A stretch of 64,000 bases of DNA from Alicyclobacillus mali NBRC 102425 (GTDB lineage Bacteria > Bacillota > Bacilli > Alicyclobacillales > Alicyclobacillaceae): positions 1-64,000 of the forward strand of contig NZ_BCSG01000001.1 of NCBI RefSeq assembly GCF_001570745.1, written 5' to 3'. Every line of letters begins with the position of its first letter. Position 1 is the stretch's first letter. The notes under the pieces are model-generated. The model searched no databases and was not told the origin of the DNA. It saw only the letters and a program-made list of their open reading frames with translations. The translations under genes were made by a program, and so were the position numbers. Positions 28,020-37,200 of the stretch are shown here, piece after piece.

Positions 28020-28685
28020 ATGCGGGTCCTGATTGTCGAGGACGAACCGGGGCTGGTGGAATTCCTCCGCTTGGAGTTGGAACTGTCCGGGGTCGAGGTG
28101 GACGTGGCGATGGACGCCGAAACCGCCATCGAGCGGGCGAGGTCCCAGGAGTACGATTTATTGCTCGTCGACATCGTCCTGCCGGGCATGAGCGGGGTGG
28201 ATCTCTGTCGCGAGGTTCGCACGTTTTCAAGCGTTCCCATCATCATGATCACGGCGCGCGGGGCTGTGACGGATCGCGTGGGTGGTCTTGATGCGGGTGC
28301 GGATGACTACCTGGTCAAACCGTTTGCCATCGAAGAGCTTTGGGCCCGCATGCGAGCGGTCAGGCGACGATACGAAGCGAGCGGCGCTCCGTTTCGCTTT
28401 GGCGAGGCGACGGTCCACCTGGACGCTCACCGCGTGGTGTATCGCGGGCGGGAGGTGGATCTCACCGCGCGGGAATATGACCTGTTGCTGTACCTGCTTC
28501 GCAATGTGAACCGCACCTGTTCGCGGCAGGAGCTGCTGGAGCGCGTTTGGGGATTTCAGGCACCGGGTGATACCAACGTGGTGGACGTGTACATCGGCTA
28601 TCTGCGTCAGAAGTTGGATCCTGAGCGGCGATACATCAGGACCGTGCGCGGGCAGGGATACCGGCTCGAGGTCGAGGATTCATGA
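28020..28685 (+). CDS. OmpR-family response regulator
   Basis: 221 aa. The receiver domain (1-120) has acidic V-E-D-E, phospho-acceptor in L-L-V-D-I-V-L-P-G, the T in M-I-T-A-R and K in L-V-K-P-F. The C-terminal winged-helix domain has LTAREYDLLLYLLRN and VDVYIGYLRQKLD. It acts with the kinase that overlaps its stop (ATGA). Target genes are unknown. Confidence 0.92.
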   Translation: MRVLIVEDEPGLVEFLRLELELSGVEVDVAMDAETAIERARSQEYDLLLVDIVLPGMSGVDLCREVRTFSSVPIIMITARGAVTDRVGGLDAGADDYLVKPFAIEELWARMRAVRRRYEASGAPFRFGEATVHLDAHRVVYRGREVDLTAREYDLLLYLLRNVNRTCSRQELLERVWGFQAPGDTNVVDVYIGYLRQKLDPERRYIRTVRGQGYRLEVEDS

Positions 28686-30148
28686 GATGGCTGAACCGTT
28701 CCCGGCGTCGAAGCATCGAAGGCACGCTTCTCATTTGGAGCACCGCGTGGTGCGCCGTGGTTCTGCTCGTCTTCACAACGCTGTTCATGGTCTCGTACCA
28801 GGCCACGAGCCTGATTGGCCAAAAGCGCGTCATGGAGCTCGAGATGGCCACCCTGCTTGGCCAGGGCGCGGATCGGCTGGCGGAAGAGGCGGTGACCACC
28901 ACCTGGGATCGGTATGCCGCTGCCACCGATTCGGTCATTCGTCTCACCGACGCAGAGGGCAATGTGTTGTTTCAGATCATGGGACCAGTGTTCACCGGGA
29001 CCGTGGTCGACGAGATCGCGTCGCGCGTGCCCATGCCAGCGCAGGGACAGGACTTCACGAAGCCGCACTGGAGTTATCCGTACGCGTGGCGGGACGAAAA
29101 CGGATATCACCGGGTGCTGGCGCTCACCGAAGGCGTGCGCTTCGAAAACGGGAGCTTTGGGCAACTCTCCATTTTTACCCTGCTGGATCCACTGCGCCAG
29201 GCGGCGCTGCATATGCTCACGGTATTCTTCGTGTTGGACGCGGCCGTGATCGCGCTGTTTGGCGTGGGGATGCGCCTTCTCATCGAGCGAGGATTTCGCC
29301 CCCTCGCGCGCCTGATGGCGGGCATTCAGCAGGTGGAGTGGCGCAGGGCGGGGAGACTGTCGTTTTCCGACTTGCCGCCGGAACTCATGTCGCTTCAGGA
29401 GTCGGTCAACCAGATGTTGGATCGGATCGACGTGGCGATGGACGAACAGCGCCGCTTCGTGGCGGACGCGTCGCATGAGCTGCGCACCCCGCTCGCCATC
29501 ATTGCGGGCCACGCCAATCTCCTCAGGCGATGGGGGCGGGATAACCCGCGCGTCTGGGAGCCTGCGGTCCGCAACATCGTGCTCGAGGTCGGGCGCCTGC
29601 AGCGGCTGGTGGATGAGCTTCTGGCGCTCTCGAACCTGGACCAGGTGGACGAGCTCCCCGTGGGTGGCGGGATGGGGCAGGCCGAGATGGACGAGATGTT
29701 CGCTCGCCTGCGTGACGACGCGCTCATGCTGCGGCCGGACCTGGAGATGGAGGTGAGCGTTCATCTGACGAGCGGGGGACGCGTGGCGATTCAGCCGGAT
29801 CGGCTGCGCCAAGTTTTGGTGGGGCTCGTGGACAACGCGATGCGCCACACGCCTCAGGGCGGCTGGATTCGGCTCATGGCGCGGGAGGAGTCCACCACGG
29901 CGCGCATCACGATTTCCGACAACGGAGACGGGATACCAGAGGACGTGTTGCCTCACATATTTGAACGTTTCTACCGGGGAGAGGCCGCCCGCCGCGAAGG
30001 GCAGGGCGCTGGGCTTGGGCTCGCCATCTCCAAGCAGGTTGTGGAGCGCTATGGGGGACAGATTTACGTGCGCAGCGCCGTCGGCAAGGGCACGACGGTC
30101 GTGATGGTGTTGCCGCTCGTTGGGCGACGGCGCATTTCGGAGGGATGA
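28682..30148 (+). CDS. Membrane sensor histidine kinase
   Basis: 488 aa. Two membrane helices (about 18-40 and 180-203) flank an extracytoplasmic sensor of ~140 residues. A HAMP-like linker precedes the H-box R-R-F-V-A-D-A-S-H-E-L-R-T-P. The ATPase domain has DNAMRHTPQGG, DNGDGIPEDVLPHIFERFYRGE and GAGLGLAI. It is the partner of the overlapping response regulator. The signal is unknown. Confidence 0.92.
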   Translation: MRWLNRSRRRSIEGTLLIWSTAWCAVVLLVFTTLFMVSYQATSLIGQKRVMELEMATLLGQGADRLAEEAVTTTWDRYAAATDSVIRLTDAEGNVLFQIMGPVFTGTVVDEIASRVPMPAQGQDFTKPHWSYPYAWRDENGYHRVLALTEGVRFENGSFGQLSIFTLLDPLRQAALHMLTVFFVLDAAVIALFGVGMRLLIERGFRPLARLMAGIQQVEWRRAGRLSFSDLPPELMSLQESVNQMLDRIDVAMDEQRRFVADASHELRTPLAIIAGHANLLRRWGRDNPRVWEPAVRNIVLEVGRLQRLVDELLALSNLDQVDELPVGGGMGQAEMDEMFARLRDDALMLRPDLEMEVSVHLTSGGRVAIQPDRLRQVLVGLVDNAMRHTPQGGWIRLMAREESTTARITISDNGDGIPEDVLPHIFERFYRGEAARREGQGAGLGLAISKQVVERYGGQIYVRSAVGKGTTVVMVLPLVGRRRISEG

Positions 30149-30153
30149 GGACG

Positions 30154-30933
30154 ATGATCGCATGGGATCCGCTATGGCCGCGGGAAGTGGAGGTGTTGGT
30201 GGAAGAGGTGCTCGCCTCTCCGCTCGACAATATTCTGCACGATGACGAGATCGGACAGCAGGTGGCGCACAGGGACAGAATACCGGTGCTGCGCGTGTGG
30301 CGCCACCTGCCTGTGACGGGGCTTGTGGTGAGCCGGCGGGACGTGGGGGGGCAGGCCGGTCAGCAGGCGGTGGCGCGCATGGCGTCGGAGGGGTGGCCGC
30401 TCTTCGTGCGCTCGACCGGCGGCACCGCCGTGCCGCACGGGGAAGGGATGCTGAATCTGTCCCTCATCTTCCCGCGCCAAGCCGAGGGCGCGACGACAGA
30501 CAGGTACTATCGCATCCTATGTCAGCCGCTCGTCGAATGGCTGCGGGCGCTCGGGCTCGCCGCCGAGATGACCGACGTGCCTGGAGCCTACTGCGACGGA
30601 AATTACAATGTCGCCATCGGTGGCCGCAAGGTCGTAGGCACGGCGCAGGCCTGGCGCGGGGGCTTGGCCGGCATGTCGTCGCGCCACCCTGGCTACGTGC
30701 TCGCGCACGGCTGCATCAGCATCTCGCCCGATCTCGACGCTGCCATCGCCGCCATTCAGCGCTTCTACCGCTACGCCGAGCGCGACGACGTGCGCGTTGA
30801 GCGAGACAAGGCGACGACCCTGGCCGAGGCGTCGGGCGAACCTTGGACGAGCGCCGAGGCAAAGGATTCGCTGGTCGAATTTCTCCTCCACCGCCTGCCG
30901 GAGGTGGGCGTCACGCCTCGCTTCTCGCCGTGA
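30154..30933 (+). CDS. lipL: Octanoyl-[GcvH]:protein N-octanoyltransferase-like (LipL)
   Basis: 259 aa. ATG 30154 is preferred because GGAGGG lies ten bases upstream; ATG 30145 overlaps the kinase stop. The biotin/lipoyl-ligase fold is shown by V-R-S-T-G-G-T-A-V-P-H, N-L-S-L-I-F, and P-G-A-Y-C147-D-G-N-Y followed by KVVGTAQAWR. The cysteine sits where LipL and LipM have their acyl-thioester residue. LipL moves octanoyl groups from GcvH to the E2 subunits during lipoate synthesis. A direct lipoate ligase (LplA) is less likely because of the cysteine. It may be co-transcribed with the two-component genes. Confidence 0.75.
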   Translation: MIAWDPLWPREVEVLVEEVLASPLDNILHDDEIGQQVAHRDRIPVLRVWRHLPVTGLVVSRRDVGGQAGQQAVARMASEGWPLFVRSTGGTAVPHGEGMLNLSLIFPRQAEGATTDRYYRILCQPLVEWLRALGLAAEMTDVPGAYCDGNYNVAIGGRKVVGTAQAWRGGLAGMSSRHPGYVLAHGCISISPDLDAAIAAIQRFYRYAERDDVRVERDKATTLAEASGEPWTSAEAKDSLVEFLLHRLPEVGVTPRFSP

Positions 30934-32200
30934 CGTCGCCCTCCTCCGATCCGGCCGGACGCTTCGCCGCGAGCGGCAATTCCACGCGGACCGTCGTCCC
31001 CCTGCCAATGCCCTCGCTGGCGATGGAAATCCGGCCGCCGTGCGCCTCCACGATCCATTTGGCGATGGACAATCCAAGCCCCGTTCCCTTCGCCTCTCCA
31101 TGGCGCGATCGCGCCGTGTCCACCGTGTAAAACCGATCGAAGACGCGCTCCAAGTGTTCCTTGGCGATGCCAATCCCCGTGTCGCGGACCGACAGCATCG
31201 CCTGATTTCGGTTGCGAATCGCGGCAATCTCGACCTTGCCGCCTTCATCCGTGAACTTCATCGCATTGTCGATGAGGATCACCAAAAGCTGATGCAGCCG
31301 GTCGCGATCGCCCAACACGACGAGGGGTTCCTCCGCGCGCACGGCAAGTTCAATGCCGCGCATGTCTGCGACGGTCTCGTACAGATCGTGGATGCGGTCG
31401 AGCAGTTCGTTCAGAGCAACCGGGCGGCGCTCCACCGGCATGCGCTCGGAGTCCGACCGCGCGAGCGTCAGCAGGTCCTGGACCAGTTTTCCGAGTCTGC
31501 GCGCCTCGCCGTGGGCGTTGTTCAGCCACTCCAGGTTGTCCTCGACCGTTTGGTCCGTGTGCTCCATCACGATGCCAAGGTTCGACTGGATGACCGCCAG
31601 AGGCGTGCGCAGTTCGTGCGAGGCGTCCGCCACAAACTCGAGCTGGCGTTGAAAGGCGCGGCGGATGGGCTGGAGCATGCGCTCGGACAGGATGAAACCC
31701 ACGAGTGTCGCGCCGCAGACGCCGAACAGCCCCACGATGACAATGACGGAGCGCAGATCGCTCATCGCTCGCACAGTCTGCGTGTCGTCGAGGATGGTGG
31801 CGACGTAGGCGGGCCCGCCGGTGCCCTCGGCGATGGGCAGGTCAAAGACGCGGTAATGCTCGCCCTGGTAGGTGAAGTTGAAGAATGTCGGGCGATCCGT
31901 CGGCCGATTCAGGCGGTTTTCCAGCGCGTTCGCCAGGTCCGGATCTGCGATGGACGTATACGTGCTGTTATCCACGAGGACGAAGTTGATCTCGGGAGAT
32001 CCGGTGGAGGCGAAGCTCGGGATGCCTGTCAGGACCGCTGTGTTGGCCACGCGGTAGGCGGCCTGGCGCAGGTTGAAATCGATGCTTCGCATCACGAAGC
32101 CGCGAATGATCCCGTAGAGCGCGAGCGACGTAATGCTGTAAAGGACCACCAACAGAATCACCGTCAGCAGCGTCAGACGGAGGCTCAGCCGCTTAAACAA
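30911..32200 (-). CDS. Membrane sensor histidine kinase
   Basis: 429 aa. Membrane helix at ~10-32, an extracytoplasmic domain of ~110 residues, a second helix near 152-172, then the H-box L-E-F-V-A-D-A-S-H-E-L-R-T-P. The N-box DNAMKFTDEGG, and DTGIGIAKEHLERVFDRFY with GLGLSIAKWI, complete the ATPase domain. It is paired with the response regulator 15 bases upstream (32216-32911). Its 3' end overlaps the convergent lipL end by 23 bases. Confidence 0.92.
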   Translation of the reverse strand: MFKRLSLRLTLLTVILLVVLYSITSLALYGIIRGFVMRSIDFNLRQAAYRVANTAVLTGIPSFASTGSPEINFVLVDNSTYTSIADPDLANALENRLNRPTDRPTFFNFTYQGEHYRVFDLPIAEGTGGPAYVATILDDTQTVRAMSDLRSVIVIVGLFGVCGATLVGFILSERMLQPIRRAFQRQLEFVADASHELRTPLAVIQSNLGIVMEHTDQTVEDNLEWLNNAHGEARRLGKLVQDLLTLARSDSERMPVERRPVALNELLDRIHDLYETVADMRGIELAVRAEEPLVVLGDRDRLHQLLVILIDNAMKFTDEGGKVEIAAIRNRNQAMLSVRDTGIGIAKEHLERVFDRFYTVDTARSRHGEAKGTGLGLSIAKWIVEAHGGRISIASEGIGRGTTVRVELPLAAKRPAGSEEGDVTARSEA

Positions 32201-32215
32201 GCCGCACGTCCCTTC

Positions 32216-32911
32216 TCATGCCTTGCGGCCCGTCGCTGGGTCTGGGTGAAACATGTATCCCACGCCCCGCACGGTGGCGATGTACGACGGGAGATCGGGC
32301 TCGTCGATCTTTTTCCGCAAGAAGTGCACGTAGTTTTCCACCGCGTTGCCGATCACGTCCGCATCGGGGCCCCAGACGCGATCGAGAATGACCTCTTTGG
32401 ACAGCACCTTGTTGGGATTGCGCATGAACAGCTCAAGCAACTGGAACTCCTTGGCCGTCAGCGCCAGGGGTTCCCCGTTGCGCGTCACGGTTCGAGTGTT
32501 AAGATCGAGTCGAAACGGGCCCGCCTCGATGGCGTCGCCGCCAGCCAGTTGGCCTGTGCGGCGCGAGAGCGCCCGCACGCGCGCCAGAAGCTCCTTGTTG
32601 TCGAACGGCTTGACGAGGTAATCGTCGGCGCCGGCGTCGAGGCCCGTCACGCGGTCTTCGACCGTGTCCTTGGCCGTGAGGAGCAGCACGGGCGTTTGAA
32701 GGCCCGCCTTGCGCATGGCGCGCAGGATGTCGAGGCCGTTCATCTTCGGCAGCATGATGTCGAGGATGGCGATGTCGTAGCTGTCGGTGAGGGCGAGATC
32801 GCACCCAGTCTCGCCGTCGTGGGCGATGTCGACCGCATATTGGTGTTCCTTGAGAAGCTGTTTCAGTGCGGACGCGAGCCGCACCTCGTCTTCGACGAGC
32901 AAAATGCGCAT
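32216..32911 (-). CDS. OmpR-family response regulator
   Basis: 231 aa. The receiver has L-V-E-D-E-V, A-I-L-D-I-M-L-P with the phospho-acceptor aspartate, L-T-A-K-D and L-V-K-P-F. The effector domain has LTAKEFQLLELFMRNPNKVLSKEVILDRVWG and VENYVHFLRKKID. It is first in the minus-strand operon with its kinase. It is divergent from the peptide-transporter operon, so that operon is a plausible target. Confidence 0.93.
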   Translation of the reverse strand: MRILLVEDEVRLASALKQLLKEHQYAVDIAHDGETGCDLALTDSYDIAILDIMLPKMNGLDILRAMRKAGLQTPVLLLTAKDTVEDRVTGLDAGADDYLVKPFDNKELLARVRALSRRTGQLAGGDAIEAGPFRLDLNTRTVTRNGEPLALTAKEFQLLELFMRNPNKVLSKEVILDRVWGPDADVIGNAVENYVHFLRKKIDEPDLPSYIATVRGVGYMFHPDPATGRKA

Positions 32912-33371
32912 CGGCTAACCTCCCGCATGGTTCGGTACATCGGACTGGACCAGTTTTATTGTACACTGTAGGATTGAACGCCGCTTGAAGCGCGCGGTGC
33001 AGTTCTGCAGGGGAATGAGGGGTTGTCCGAATGTTTGCGCTTTCGTAAGATTTCTTGCCGCATTTCCTGCATGAAGTGCCGTGCCGCAGGCTAAGAGAAT
33101 TCTTACTTTCCTACGAAAGTCGGAGAAAGCGGCGAAAGTTCGCGATTCTCGTCGCGAGCCGGTGGAAAAACGTGACGCGCGTGCCTGTCGCGCTCCTTTA
33201 CACCGGCGATGGCCGTCGATACAATTTGCGCTATACTAGGCACGGTGCGTGCATGGTATCTGCGATTTCGGACGCACGACGAGAACCGAATGCCCTGATG
33301 TTACGTTGTCATACACAGTTCCGAAATCGAAGACCGATTCGACATTCTTCGACAGATGGGAGGGGCAAGAC
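32912..33371. other. Divergent control region between response regulator and peptide transporter
   Basis: 460 bases with no supportable gene. It contains a TACAAT-like -10 facing the regulator gene near 32960, the motif TAAGAGAATTCTTA (33092-33105), three GAAAG repeats at 33115, 33125 and 33134, and a good promoter at 33197-33225 for the transporter genes. The ribosome site GGGAGGGG precedes GTG 33372. Confidence 0.6.
33197..33225 (+). promoter_or_regulatory. Promoter of the peptide-transporter operon
   Basis: TTTACA (33197) and TACAAT (33220) with a 17-base spacer, about 147 bases before the first start codon. A TATACT follows at 33232 without a matching -35. Confidence 0.6.
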
Positions 33372-34337
33372 GTGGCCGAACCGCTCCTCGCGATTCGCGA
33401 CTTGAAAACGTACTTCGTGAGCAAGCAGGCGACCGTCAAGGCCGTCGACGGGATCGACATCGACGTCAATCGGGGGCAGGTCGTCTGCATCGTGGGCGAG
33501 TCGGGCTGCGGCAAGAGCATGACGTCGCTGTCCATCATGCGGCTCGTGCCTCGGCCGTACGGGAAGATTGTCGGCGGTCAAATTTTGTTTGACGGCCGAG
33601 ATCTCCTGCAGCTGAACGACCGCGAAATGGCGGATTTGCGCGGTAGCGATATCGCGATGATCTTCCAGGAGCCAATGACGGCGCTGAACCCCGTGCTGAG
33701 TATCGGTACGCAAATTTCGGAAGTTTTGGTTCGCCACCGCGGCGTGCCGAAGCGGGAGGCGCTGGATCGCGCCGTGGAGATGCTCAAGTTCGTGGGCGTC
33801 CCGCGCGCGGAGCAGATTTTGCGCGAGTACCCACACCAGCTGTCCGGCGGCATGCGGCAGCGCGTGATGATCGCCATGGCGATGATCTGCGAGCCGAAGC
33901 TGCTCATCGCGGACGAGCCCACCACCGCGCTCGACGTGACCATCCAGGCCCAGGTGCTCGATCTCATGAAGAAGATGCGGCGTGAGACGAACACTTCCAT
34001 CATCCTCATCACACACGACCTCGGCGTCGTGGCCGACATGGCCGATCACGTCGTGGTGATGTACGCGGGCCAGGTGGTCGAGTCGGTCGACGCGGACACG
34101 CTCTTCTCGGAGCCCAAGCACCCCTACACCCGCGCGCTGATGGAGTCCATCCCCTCGTTGGAGGAGGACAAGGACGTGCTCTACTCCATCCCGGGCACGG
34201 TGCCGAGCGCGGCGAACTTCCCGAAGGGTTGCCGATTCGCCGAGCGCTGCCCCATCGCGAAGCCGTCCTGCTTCGAGAAGATGCCCGAGTTGCGCGAAGT
34301 GGCCCCAGGTCACTTGGTTCGCTGCGATCTCGTCTGA
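33372..34337 (+). CDS. dppD: Oligopeptide/dipeptide ABC transporter ATPase (DppD/OppD type)
   Basis: 321 aa from GTG 33372, with GGGAGGGG upstream; the frame is open further upstream but without a comparable start. It has Walker A G-E-S-G-C-G-K-S, the [15 protein letters not shown]-loop, signature LSGGMRQR, Walker [13 protein letters not shown] and ITHDLGVVA. The C-terminal extension with C-R-F-A-E-R-C-P and further cysteine ([15 protein letters not shown]) is the cluster-binding or structural motif of this subfamily. It energises peptide uptake with the next ATPase. Confidence 0.92.
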   Translation: MAEPLLAIRDLKTYFVSKQATVKAVDGIDIDVNRGQVVCIVGESGCGKSMTSLSIMRLVPRPYGKIVGGQILFDGRDLLQLNDREMADLRGSDIAMIFQEPMTALNPVLSIGTQISEVLVRHRGVPKREALDRAVEMLKFVGVPRAEQILREYPHQLSGGMRQRVMIAMAMICEPKLLIADEPTTALDVTIQAQVLDLMKKMRRETNTSIILITHDLGVVADMADHVVVMYAGQVVESVDADTLFSEPKHPYTRALMESIPSLEEDKDVLYSIPGTVPSAANFPKGCRFAERCPIAKPSCFEKMPELREVAPGHLVRCDLV

Positions 34338-34354
34338 GGGAAAGGAGGGAGCGC

Positions 34355-35323
34355 ATGAGCGAGTACGTGCTCGAAGTCCAGGATCTGAAAAAGTACTTTC
34401 CGATCAAGTCCGGCGTGATGAAGCGAACGGTCGGCCATGTCCGCGCTGTGGACGGCGTTTCGTTTCAGGTGAAGCCGGGCGAGACGCTCGGCATCGTCGG
34501 CGAGTCCGGCTGCGGCAAGTCGACCACCGGCCGAATGATCATGCGGTTGACCGCGCCGACCTCCGGAAAGATCATCCTGGACGGACAAGACATCACCCAT
34601 GCCAAGGGCGCGGAACTTCGGGCAAGTCGGCGCAAATCGCAGATGGTGTTTCAGGATCCGTACGCCTCGCTGAACCCGCGCATGTCGGTGGGCGAGAGCA
34701 TCGCGGAGCCGCTGATTGTGAACAAGGTGCTGTCCAGGTCAGAGGCGTTTGAGCGCGCCGGCGAACTGTTGAAGACCGTCGGCCTGCGCGCGGGTGACAT
34801 TAACCGGTACCCGCACGAGTTTTCGGGTGGTCAGCGTCAGCGCATCGGTATCGCGCGCGCGCTCGCGTTGAACCCGAAGCTCATCGTCGCGGACGAGGCC
34901 GTCTCGGCTCTCGACGTGTCGATTCAATCGCAGATCCTGAATCTGCTGATGGACCTGAAGCACCAGTTTAACCTGTCGTATCTGTTCATCTCACACAACC
35001 TGGCCGTCGTGCGCCACATCAGCGATCGCGTCGGCGTGATGTACCTGGGGCACCTGGTCGAGATCGGCCCAAAGCAGTCGCTGTATCACGATCCGCTTCA
35101 CCCGTACACCCAGGCGCTCCTGTCCGCAGCGCCTGAGCCAAGCCGGACGAAGCGGCGCGAGCGGATCATTCTGCAGGGCGATGTGCCGAGTCCGGCCAAT
35201 CCACCGTCTGGATGCCCGTTCCATACGCGCTGTCCGCGGGTGATGGACGTGTGTCGTCAGACGATGCCCAAGCCGGTTCAAGTGCACCCGGATCACTGGG
35301 TTGCCTGTCATCTGCACGGCTGA
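34355..35323 (+). CDS. dppF: Oligopeptide/dipeptide ABC transporter ATPase (DppF/OppF type)
   Basis: 322 aa from ATG 34355 (GGAGGGAG upstream). Walker A is [12 protein letters not shown], followed by [14 protein letters not shown], signature [15 protein letters not shown] and [12 protein letters not shown], ending with the GCPFHTRCP cysteine motif. It forms the ATPase heterodimer with DppD. Spacing of 17 bases shows a shared transcript. Confidence 0.93.
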   Translation: MSEYVLEVQDLKKYFPIKSGVMKRTVGHVRAVDGVSFQVKPGETLGIVGESGCGKSTTGRMIMRLTAPTSGKIILDGQDITHAKGAELRASRRKSQMVFQDPYASLNPRMSVGESIAEPLIVNKVLSRSEAFERAGELLKTVGLRAGDINRYPHEFSGGQRQRIGIARALALNPKLIVADEAVSALDVSIQSQILNLLMDLKHQFNLSYLFISHNLAVVRHISDRVGVMYLGHLVEIGPKQSLYHDPLHPYTQALLSAAPEPSRTKRRERIILQGDVPSPANPPSGCPFHTRCPRVMDVCRQTMPKPVQVHPDHWVACHLHG

Positions 35324-35405
35324 AGTGCGCGCTGGCTTCCCTTGTGCATGAACTTCTCCCGGTTTCGAGACCCTACTGTCAGGGTTCGTCGAAGGGGGAA
35401 GCGAC

Positions 35406-37145
35406 ATGAAGGGGAAAGCGCAGGTGCTCTCGGGCGGATTGGCGGCCGCGCTGGCGCTCGGTGCGGTGGCTGGCTGCGGTGGCGGAAGCCCGCAAAACGC
35501 GGCGGGGACGGGTGGTACCGGTGGGCAAACGGGCGGCACCTTGATTTACGCCTTGCCACCGGCGACCAACATCACCTGGTATTTGCCCATCACGAATGCG
35601 GGCAACGCGAGTCTGTACAATGCGCAGCTCTACACACAACTGTATCCCGGCGTGATCTATATCGACCATCGGTACCAGATCGATTATGCCGACAGTTTCG
35701 CGCAGAGCATCACGTACAATCAGGCGGGCACGGTGTACACCATCTCGCTGAAGAAGAACTGGAAGTGGTCGGACGGCCACCCAGTGACCGCGGATGACGT
35801 CGTCTGGGATTATCAACTGATTCAGGCGACTGACGCAAAGGACGCGCCTCCGCCGTGGCCCAATTACAACGCGGGTGCAGGCGGCGTGCCGGACAACGTC
35901 CAGAGCGTCGTGGCGAAGGATCCTTACACGGTCGTGATCACGCTGAAGAAGCCGGTGAACCAGCAATGGTTCATCTACAACGGTATCGGGCAACTGACGG
36001 CTTTGCCGAAGCACGCTTGGAACAAGTACCCGAACGACATACGCCAGGAGATCATCTACCTGGCGAAGCAAGCGACGAACCCTGCGTTTTTCACTGTGGT
36101 CGACGGGCCGTTCAAGCTGCAGAGCGCAAAGAGCAGTCAGTCGTGGACGCTCGTGCCCAACCCGATGTTCGGCGGGCACAAGAGCACGCTCGACAAGTTG
36201 ATCTTCCAGTATGAAGCGACCAACGATGCGGAGTTCGCGGCGCTAAAGACCGGTGCGGTGAACCTGGGATATCTGGATTTGTCGCAGTACGCATCGCGTC
36301 AGTCGCTCGCGTCGTCCGGTTACACCATCACGCCGGCGTACAACTTCGGGTACAACTTTATCGAGCTCAACCAACAGCAGGGTTCGCCCATGTACGCGGC
36401 GTTCAGCGATGTGAAGGTGAGGCAGGCGCTCGAGTACGCGATCGATCAGAACGCCATCAACCAGGACATCTATCACGGGTTTGCGCCGCCGCAGTACGGG
36501 CCGATTCCGACGACGCCAAGAACCATCTTTTTCGACCCGAATCTCGCGAAGCCGCTGTTCCCGTTCGACCTGGCGAAGGCGCGGCAGTTGCTCGAGTCGG
36601 ACGGGTGGAAGATGCAAAACGGCGTCATGACGAAAAACGGCGTGCAGTTGAAGTTCCAAGTTCTGTACCCGACCGGTACGCAGTCAACCACGCAGATGAT
36701 GGAACTCATTCAGCAGGATTGGAAGCAGATTGGCGTACAGATTTCGCTGAAGCCAATGCCGCTGTCCGAGATCTTCGGTGTCATTCAGGACACGTCCAAT
36801 CCTGGCAAGTGGGCGGCCGCAGCGGGCACGGGCATCACGTATGGCGGATCGTATCCGTCCGGCGAGCAGTTGTTTGAGCCTGGCGGGCTTGACGGCTTCG
36901 GCTATAACGATCCGGTACTCGACAAGCTGATCGCGGCGACCACATCGCCCGCGCCGTCGCAGCAGGCGTCGCTCAAGGAATTCTTCGCGTACGAAGAATA
37001 CTGCGCGAAGCAAGTGCCGGTGTTGTGGACGAACGGCGTCGCCAGCTTCACCGCCGTCGCGCCGAACGTGCACAACGCGACCGAGCAATACCTGAATCCG
37101 ACAACCGGTTATCCGCTCCTTAACTATATCTGGATGTCCAAGTGA
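35406..37145 (+). CDS. Peptide-binding lipoprotein, copy 1 (SBP family 5)
   Basis: 579 aa. A signal peptide ends in a lipobox with lipidated C24 (G-A-V-A-G-C), followed by a Gly/Asn/Thr-rich linker and a family-5 solute-binding domain. Its marks are YTISLKKNWKWSDGHPVTADDVVWDYQL, and LEYAIDQNAINQDIYHGFA. It should capture oligopeptides or similar solutes outside the cell and deliver them to the DppB/DppC channel. It is closely similar over its whole length to the lipoprotein at 39378-41150 (both end in NPTTGY-LLNYIWMS). Confidence 0.9.
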   Translation: MKGKAQVLSGGLAAALALGAVAGCGGGSPQNAAGTGGTGGQTGGTLIYALPPATNITWYLPITNAGNASLYNAQLYTQLYPGVIYIDHRYQIDYADSFAQSITYNQAGTVYTISLKKNWKWSDGHPVTADDVVWDYQLIQATDAKDAPPPWPNYNAGAGGVPDNVQSVVAKDPYTVVITLKKPVNQQWFIYNGIGQLTALPKHAWNKYPNDIRQEIIYLAKQATNPAFFTVVDGPFKLQSAKSSQSWTLVPNPMFGGHKSTLDKLIFQYEATNDAEFAALKTGAVNLGYLDLSQYASRQSLASSGYTITPAYNFGYNFIELNQQQGSPMYAAFSDVKVRQALEYAIDQNAINQDIYHGFAPPQYGPIPTTPRTIFFDPNLAKPLFPFDLAKARQLLESDGWKMQNGVMTKNGVQLKFQVLYPTGTQSTTQMMELIQQDWKQIGVQISLKPMPLSEIFGVIQDTSNPGKWAAAAGTGITYGGSYPSGEQLFEPGGLDGFGYNDPVLDKLIAATTSPAPSQQASLKEFFAYEEYCAKQVPVLWTNGVASFTAVAPNVHNATEQYLNPTTGYPLLNYIWMSK

Positions 37146-37156
37146 TGCACAACACG

Positions 37157-37180
37157 GGGCGGCTGGGAGCTCAGCCGCCC
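37157..37180 (+). promoter_or_regulatory. Intercistronic hairpin between binding protein and permease genes
   Basis: GGGCGGCTG (37157-37165) and CAGCCGCCC (37172-37180) form a 9-bp stem with no T-tract. Such hairpins can protect the upstream binding-protein mRNA and lower downstream expression. Confidence 0.55.
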
Positions 37181-37200
37181 GGCAGAAGGGAGGGAAAGGC

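Noticed and set aside
28607-30163. 518-codon open frame opposite the kinase gene at 28682
   Set aside because: Shadow of the kinase; no ribosome site and no recognisable motif.
30797-32971. 724-codon open frame on the plus strand opposite a kinase and a response regulator
   Set aside because: It is antisense to two clear genes, and its composition (Arg, His, Gln rich, no domain) is a by-product of GC-rich codon use.
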